Of a stretch of DNA of 64,000 nt, positions 59,717 to 64,000 are shown one piece after another (position 1 is the stretch's first letter; every line of letters begins with the position of its first letter). Below the pieces are notes generated by a model. The model saw nothing but the letters and a program-made list of their open reading frames with translations. It made no database searches and had not been told where the DNA came from. Position numbers and translations under genes: made by a program. The DNA lies in contig NZ_UESZ01000001.1 of the NCBI RefSeq assembly GCF_900108585.1, positions 496,001-560,000 of the forward strand. The letters are read 5' to 3'. This DNA comes from Branchiibius hedensis (GTDB taxonomy: Bacteria; Actinomycetota; Actinomycetes; Actinomycetales; Dermatophilaceae).

Positions 59717-60528
59717 TGCTCGGATCCTCTCGTGACGCACTGGTGGCGGGCCGCACGGTCCTTCGCCAGCAGCTGAGCGCGGGTGCCGACCCGGCCGGCG
59801 TGGGTGGTGAGCTGTTCGCGGTCGCCAACCTGCTGGACGACTCGCACTCGCTGCGGCGCGCGCTGGCCGATCCCTCCCGCGGCGAAAGCGGCAAGCAGGA
59901 GCTGGCTGACGGTTTGCTGCGCGGCAAGGTCTCCGACGGCACCATCGCGGTGGTCAACTCGTTGGTCGGCTCTCGCTGGTCCACCGAGGGCGATTTGGTG
60001 GACGCGACCGAGCAACTCGCGGTCGAGTCGGTGCTGGTCGGTGCGGAGCGGGACGGTTCGCTGGACCGTGTGGAGGACGAACTCTTCCGCGTGGAGCGCG
60101 TGGTCTCGGGCTCACCGGAACTGCAGAACGCCCTGGCCGACCCGCAGCGCAGCAGCGCCGACAAAGCCGGCCTGCTACGCGGACTGCTGGAAGGTAAGGC
60201 CGCGGGCCAGACGATCGAGCTGGTGTCCCAGGCCGTGTCGCACCCCCGGGGGCAGCGACTGGTCCGGGTGCTCACCGGCTACGGCGAGATCGCGTCCCGG
60301 CTGCGTGAGCAGTTGACGGCGACGGTGACCTCGGCGTTCCCGCTGGACGATGCGTTGCAGCAGCGCCTCTCGCAGGCACTGGCCCAGGTGTACGGCCGCA
60401 GCGTTCGTACCGACCTGGTCGTGGACCCCGCCGTGGTCGGCGGTCTGCGGATCCAGGTCGGCGACGAAATCATCGACGGCACGATCCTTTCCCGCCTGTC
60501 CCAGGCGCAACGGCTGCTGGCCGGCTAA
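59716..60528 (+). CDS. atpH: ATP synthase F1 subunit delta
   Basis: This 270-aa protein contains an N-terminal extension of about 85 residues relative to the 180-residue E. coli subunit; both halves have similar helical SLRRALADPS / LQNALADPQRS segments, as usual in actinobacterial delta subunits. The C-terminal part (VDPAVVGGLRIQVGDEIIDG) is conserved. It links F1 to subunit b. It is a separate gene, not fused to b as in mycobacteria. Confidence 0.94.
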   Translation: MLGSSRDALVAGRTVLRQQLSAGADPAGVGGELFAVANLLDDSHSLRRALADPSRGESGKQELADGLLRGKVSDGTIAVVNSLVGSRWSTEGDLVDATEQLAVESVLVGAERDGSLDRVEDELFRVERVVSGSPELQNALADPQRSSADKAGLLRGLLEGKAAGQTIELVSQAVSHPRGQRLVRVLTGYGEIASRLREQLTATVTSAFPLDDALQQRLSQALAQVYGRSVRTDLVVDPAVVGGLRIQVGDEIIDGTILSRLSQAQRLLAG

Positions 60529-60627
60529 CCAGCTGTGTTCATGACCGGCTAGCCGGTCTACGACGAAGAAGACTCGAAGAAGACTTGCAGGACCGGCCCA
60601 CCGGGGCCGAGCCAGAAGGAGAAGACA

Positions 60628-62259
60628 ATGACGGAGCTCTCGATCCGTCCGGATGAGATCCGCGACGCGCTGGCTGGATACGTCCAGTCGTTCGAGCCCG
60701 ATGCCGCTGCCCGTGAAGAGGTCGGCCGGGTGGTCGACGCCGGTGACGGTATCGCGCACGTCGAGGGTCTGCCCTCGGCCATGACCAACGAACTGCTGCA
60801 GTTCGAGGACGGCACTCTGGGCATCGCCCTGAACCTCGACGTCCACGACATCGGTGTCGTCGTGCTGGGTGAGTTCTCCGGTATCGAGGAGGACCAGCAG
60901 GTCAAGCGGACCGGCGAGGTGCTGTCGGTGCCGGTCGGCGATGCGTTCCTCGGCCGGGTCGTGAACCCGCTGGGCGAGCCGATCGACGGTCTGGGCGAGA
61001 TCGCCTCCGACACCCGTCGTGAGCTGGAGCTGCAGGCCCCCAACGTGGTGCAGCGCAAGTCGGTGCACGAGCCGCTGATGACCGGGATCAAGGCCATCGA
61101 CTCGATGACCCCGATCGGCCGCGGCCAGCGTCAGCTGATCATCGGCGACCGCAAGACCGGTAAGACCACGATCGCTACCGACACGATCATCAACCAGAAG
61201 GCCAACTGGGAGTCCGGCGACCCGGTCAAGCAGGTGCGCTGCATCTACGTCGCGGTCGGCCAGAAGAACTCCACCGTCGCCGAGGTGCGTGGCACCCTCG
61301 AAGAGGCCGGCGCGCTGGAGTACACCACCATCGTCAACGCCCCCGCGGGCGACCCGGCGGGCTTCAAGTACCTCGCACCGTTCACCGGCTCGGCCATCGG
61401 CCAGCACTGGATGTACGAGGGCAAGCACGTCCTGATCGTTTTCGACGACCTGTCCAAGCAGGCCGAGGCCTACCGCGCCATGTCGCTGCTGCTGCGCCGT
61501 CCGCCGGGCCGTGAGGCCTACCCGGGCGACGTGTTCTACCTGCACTCCCGCTTGCTGGAGCGCTGCGCGAAGCTGTCCGACGACCTGGGCGCAGGTTCGA
61601 TGACCGGTCTGCCGATCATCGAGACCAAGGCCGGTGACGTCTCGGCGTACATCCCGACCAACGTCATCTCGATCACCGACGGTCAGATCTTCTTGCAGTC
61701 CGACCTGTTCAACTCCAACCAGCGTCCGGCCGTCGACGTCGGTATCTCGGTCTCCCGTGTGGGTGGCGCCGCGATGACCAAGGCGATGAAGGCAGTGACC
61801 GGTTCGATCAAGGTCGAGTTGGCGCAGTTCCGCGAGATGCAGGCCTTCGCCATGTTCGCCTCGGACCTGGACGCCGCGTCCCGGCGTCAGCTGGCCCGCG
61901 GTGAGCGTCTGATGACCCTGTTCCGTCAGCCGCAGAACAGCCCGTACGCCCTGGAGGACCAGGTCGCGGCGCTGTGGGCGGGCACCACCGGCAAGTTGGA
62001 CGACGTCAAGGTCGAGGACATCCAGCGCTTCGAGAAAGAGTTCCTGGACTACCTGCACTCGGCGGCCAAGCCCACGATGGACGCGATCCGCGAGAGCACC
62101 AAGCTCGACGACGACGGCAAGGCGGCCTTCGAGGCGGCCATGACCGAGTTCAAGAAGCAGTTCGTCCCCAGCGACGACAAGGGTGGCGAAGGCTCGGAGC
62201 AGCACGACGAGATCACGCAGGACCAGATCGACCAGGCGAAGATCGTCAAGCAGTCATGA
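60628..62259 (+). CDS. atpA: ATP synthase F1 subunit alpha
   Basis: This 543-aa subunit has the nucleotide site [13 protein letters not shown] (about 172), and the family signature [14 protein letters not shown]. The C-terminus carries an acidic, Gln-rich tail (about 510-543). AGAAGGAG precedes ATG 60628. The 99 bases after atpH contain no gene. Confidence 0.97.
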   Translation: MTELSIRPDEIRDALAGYVQSFEPDAAAREEVGRVVDAGDGIAHVEGLPSAMTNELLQFEDGTLGIALNLDVHDIGVVVLGEFSGIEEDQQVKRTGEVLSVPVGDAFLGRVVNPLGEPIDGLGEIASDTRRELELQAPNVVQRKSVHEPLMTGIKAIDSMTPIGRGQRQLIIGDRKTGKTTIATDTIINQKANWESGDPVKQVRCIYVAVGQKNSTVAEVRGTLEEAGALEYTTIVNAPAGDPAGFKYLAPFTGSAIGQHWMYEGKHVLIVFDDLSKQAEAYRAMSLLLRRPPGREAYPGDVFYLHSRLLERCAKLSDDLGAGSMTGLPIIETKAGDVSAYIPTNVISITDGQIFLQSDLFNSNQRPAVDVGISVSRVGGAAMTKAMKAVTGSIKVELAQFREMQAFAMFASDLDAASRRQLARGERLMTLFRQPQNSPYALEDQVAALWAGTTGKLDDVKVEDIQRFEKEFLDYLHSAAKPTMDAIRESTKLDDDGKAAFEAAMTEFKKQFVPSDDKGGEGSEQHDEITQDQIDQAKIVKQS

Positions 62260-62296
62260 GCCCCGCCCACACGGCCGATAACGGAAGGAGTCACTG

Positions 62297-63214
62297 ATGG
62301 CCGGACAGCAACGCGTCTACCGTCAGCGGATCCGTTCGGTGCAGGCGACCAAGAAGATCACCCGCGCCATGGAGTTGATCGCTGCCAGCCGGGTCGTCAA
62401 GGCCCGGCAGCGGGTCACCGAGTCCACGCCGTACGCGCTGGCTCTGACCCGGGCCTGCTCAGCGGTGGCGACGCACACCAACGAGAACCACCCGTTGACC
62501 ACCGAACGGGAGAACCCCAAGCGGGCGGCGGTGCTGATCGTCACCAGCGACCGCGGCCTGGCCGGTGCCTACTCGGTCAGCGCGATCAAGAAGAGCGCCG
62601 AACTGATCGAGAAGCTGACCGGCGAGGGCAAGGAAGTCCTGCCCTACCTGGTCGGCCGCAAGGGCGTCAGCTACTACCGGTTCCGTCGTCGCGAATTCGT
62701 CCAGGAATGGACCGGATTCACCGATGCGCCGCCGTTCGACGTAGCACGCGAGATCGGCGAGGTTCTCACCGACCAGTTCGTCAAGGGGTCCGATGACGGT
62801 GGTGTCGACGAGGTACACATCGTCTACACCCGGTTCGTCAACATGGTCACCCAGGAGCCGCAGGTCGTGCGCCTGCTGCCGCTGGAGGTCGTGAGCGCCG
62901 ACGAGTTGGGCGAGGACGAGCAGCACCACGCCCCGGACGGACCGCTGCCGCTGTACGACTTCGAGCCGAGCACCGCAGAGGTCCTGGACGCGCTGCTGCC
63001 GCGGTACGTCACGGCCCGTATCTACAACGCGTTGCTGCAGTCGGCGGCCTCCGAGCTGGCGGCCCGCCAGCGCGCGATGAAGTCGGCGACCGACAACGCC
63101 GAGGATCTGATCAAGACCTACACGCGACTGGCCAACCAGGCGCGGCAGGCCGAGATCACCCAGGAGATCAGCGAGATCGTTGGCGGCGCCAGCGCCCTCG
63201 CGGATGCCAGCTGA
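62297..63214 (+). CDS. atpG: ATP synthase F1 subunit gamma
   Basis: This 305-aa rotor shaft has the N-terminal helix [20 protein letters not shown] and the C-terminal helix pair ([30 protein letters not shown]). An actinobacterial-type loop ([14 protein letters not shown], about 200) is present. GGAAGGAG precedes the ATG. Confidence 0.97.
   Translation: MAGQQRVYRQRIRSVQATKKITRAMELIAASRVVKARQRVTESTPYALALTRACSAVATHTNENHPLTTERENPKRAAVLIVTSDRGLAGAYSVSAIKKSAELIEKLTGEGKEVLPYLVGRKGVSYYRFRRREFVQEWTGFTDAPPFDVAREIGEVLTDQFVKGSDDGGVDEVHIVYTRFVNMVTQEPQVVRLLPLEVVSADELGEDEQHHAPDGPLPLYDFEPSTAEVLDALLPRYVTARIYNALLQSAASELAARQRAMKSATDNAEDLIKTYTRLANQARQAEITQEISEIVGGASALADAS

Positions 63215-64000
<786 letters not shown>

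Overview
The window comes from a high-GC actinobacterium, most likely in the Micrococcales (Dermacoccaceae/Intrasporangiaceae-like; this is inferred from gene content and order, not measured). Supporting signs are the fused 2-oxoglutarate decarboxylase/dehydrogenase Kgd, a class I ribonucleotide reductase behind a cobalamin riboswitch, a Rho factor with a large N-terminal insertion, and the conserved actinobacterial run lysA-hom-thrC-thrB-rho-(amidase)-rpmE-prfA-prmC-tsaC-glyA-wecA/tagO-atpIBEFHAGD. Genes are dense, GTG starts are common and many neighbours overlap by 4 bases (ATGA/GTGA).

Layout. 1-1230: a solitary AbiEi-like/DUF559 nuclease-family gene bracketed by an 80-bp palindromic direct repeat. 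1311-6362: promoter, cobalamin riboswitch, nrdA, nrdB and an NRAMP Mn(II) importer gene coupled to nrdB. 6343-8219: a flippase-like membrane protein and a hexapeptide acyltransferase. 8220-13253: a GlcNAc/amino-sugar PTS locus (nagA, EIIC, GntR regulator and, divergently, a SIS-type deaminase/isomerase, EIIB, EIIA) with DasR-like operators in the divergent promoter. 13239-20593: dTDP-L-rhamnose synthesis (rfbA, B, C, D), glycosyltransferases and a priming sugar transferase for a cell-surface polysaccharide. 20599-25440: GDSL hydrolase, a 57-aa conserved small protein and kgd. 25726-32645: a nucleotidyltransferase/PqqD fusion, CYTH-CHAD protein, ABC-2 exporter and two CNNM/CorC-type membrane proteins. 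32679-33890: a second AbiEi/DUF559 gene, also bracketed by repeats. 33906-41668: kdpFABCDE potassium operon with an extra tiny membrane ORF. 41856-47239: small membrane protein, tRNA-Arg(CCG), lysA-hom-thrC-thrB. 47548-64000: rho, amidase, rpmE, prfA, prmC, tsaC, glyA, wecA-like, and the ATP synthase operon, cut at the right edge inside atpD.

The two most interesting systems. (1) Two unlinked, divergent AbiEi/DUF559 genes share the same non-coding architecture: a locus-specific repeat begins 7-8 bases after the stop codon, the same repeat recurs in direct orientation 67-68 bases before the start codon, and the upstream gap holds an exact TTATCCACA/TGTGGATAA nonamer. The repeats of the two loci are unrelated in sequence. 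This looks like an undescribed repeat-bracketed nuclease cassette. (2) The NrdB protein has the metal-ligand set and Tyr-to-Phe change of class Ic (Mn/Fe) enzymes with spacing identical to the Chlamydia protein as I recall it, and its gene is translationally coupled to an Mn importer under a B12 riboswitch. This suggests a B12-to-manganese switch in deoxynucleotide synthesis.
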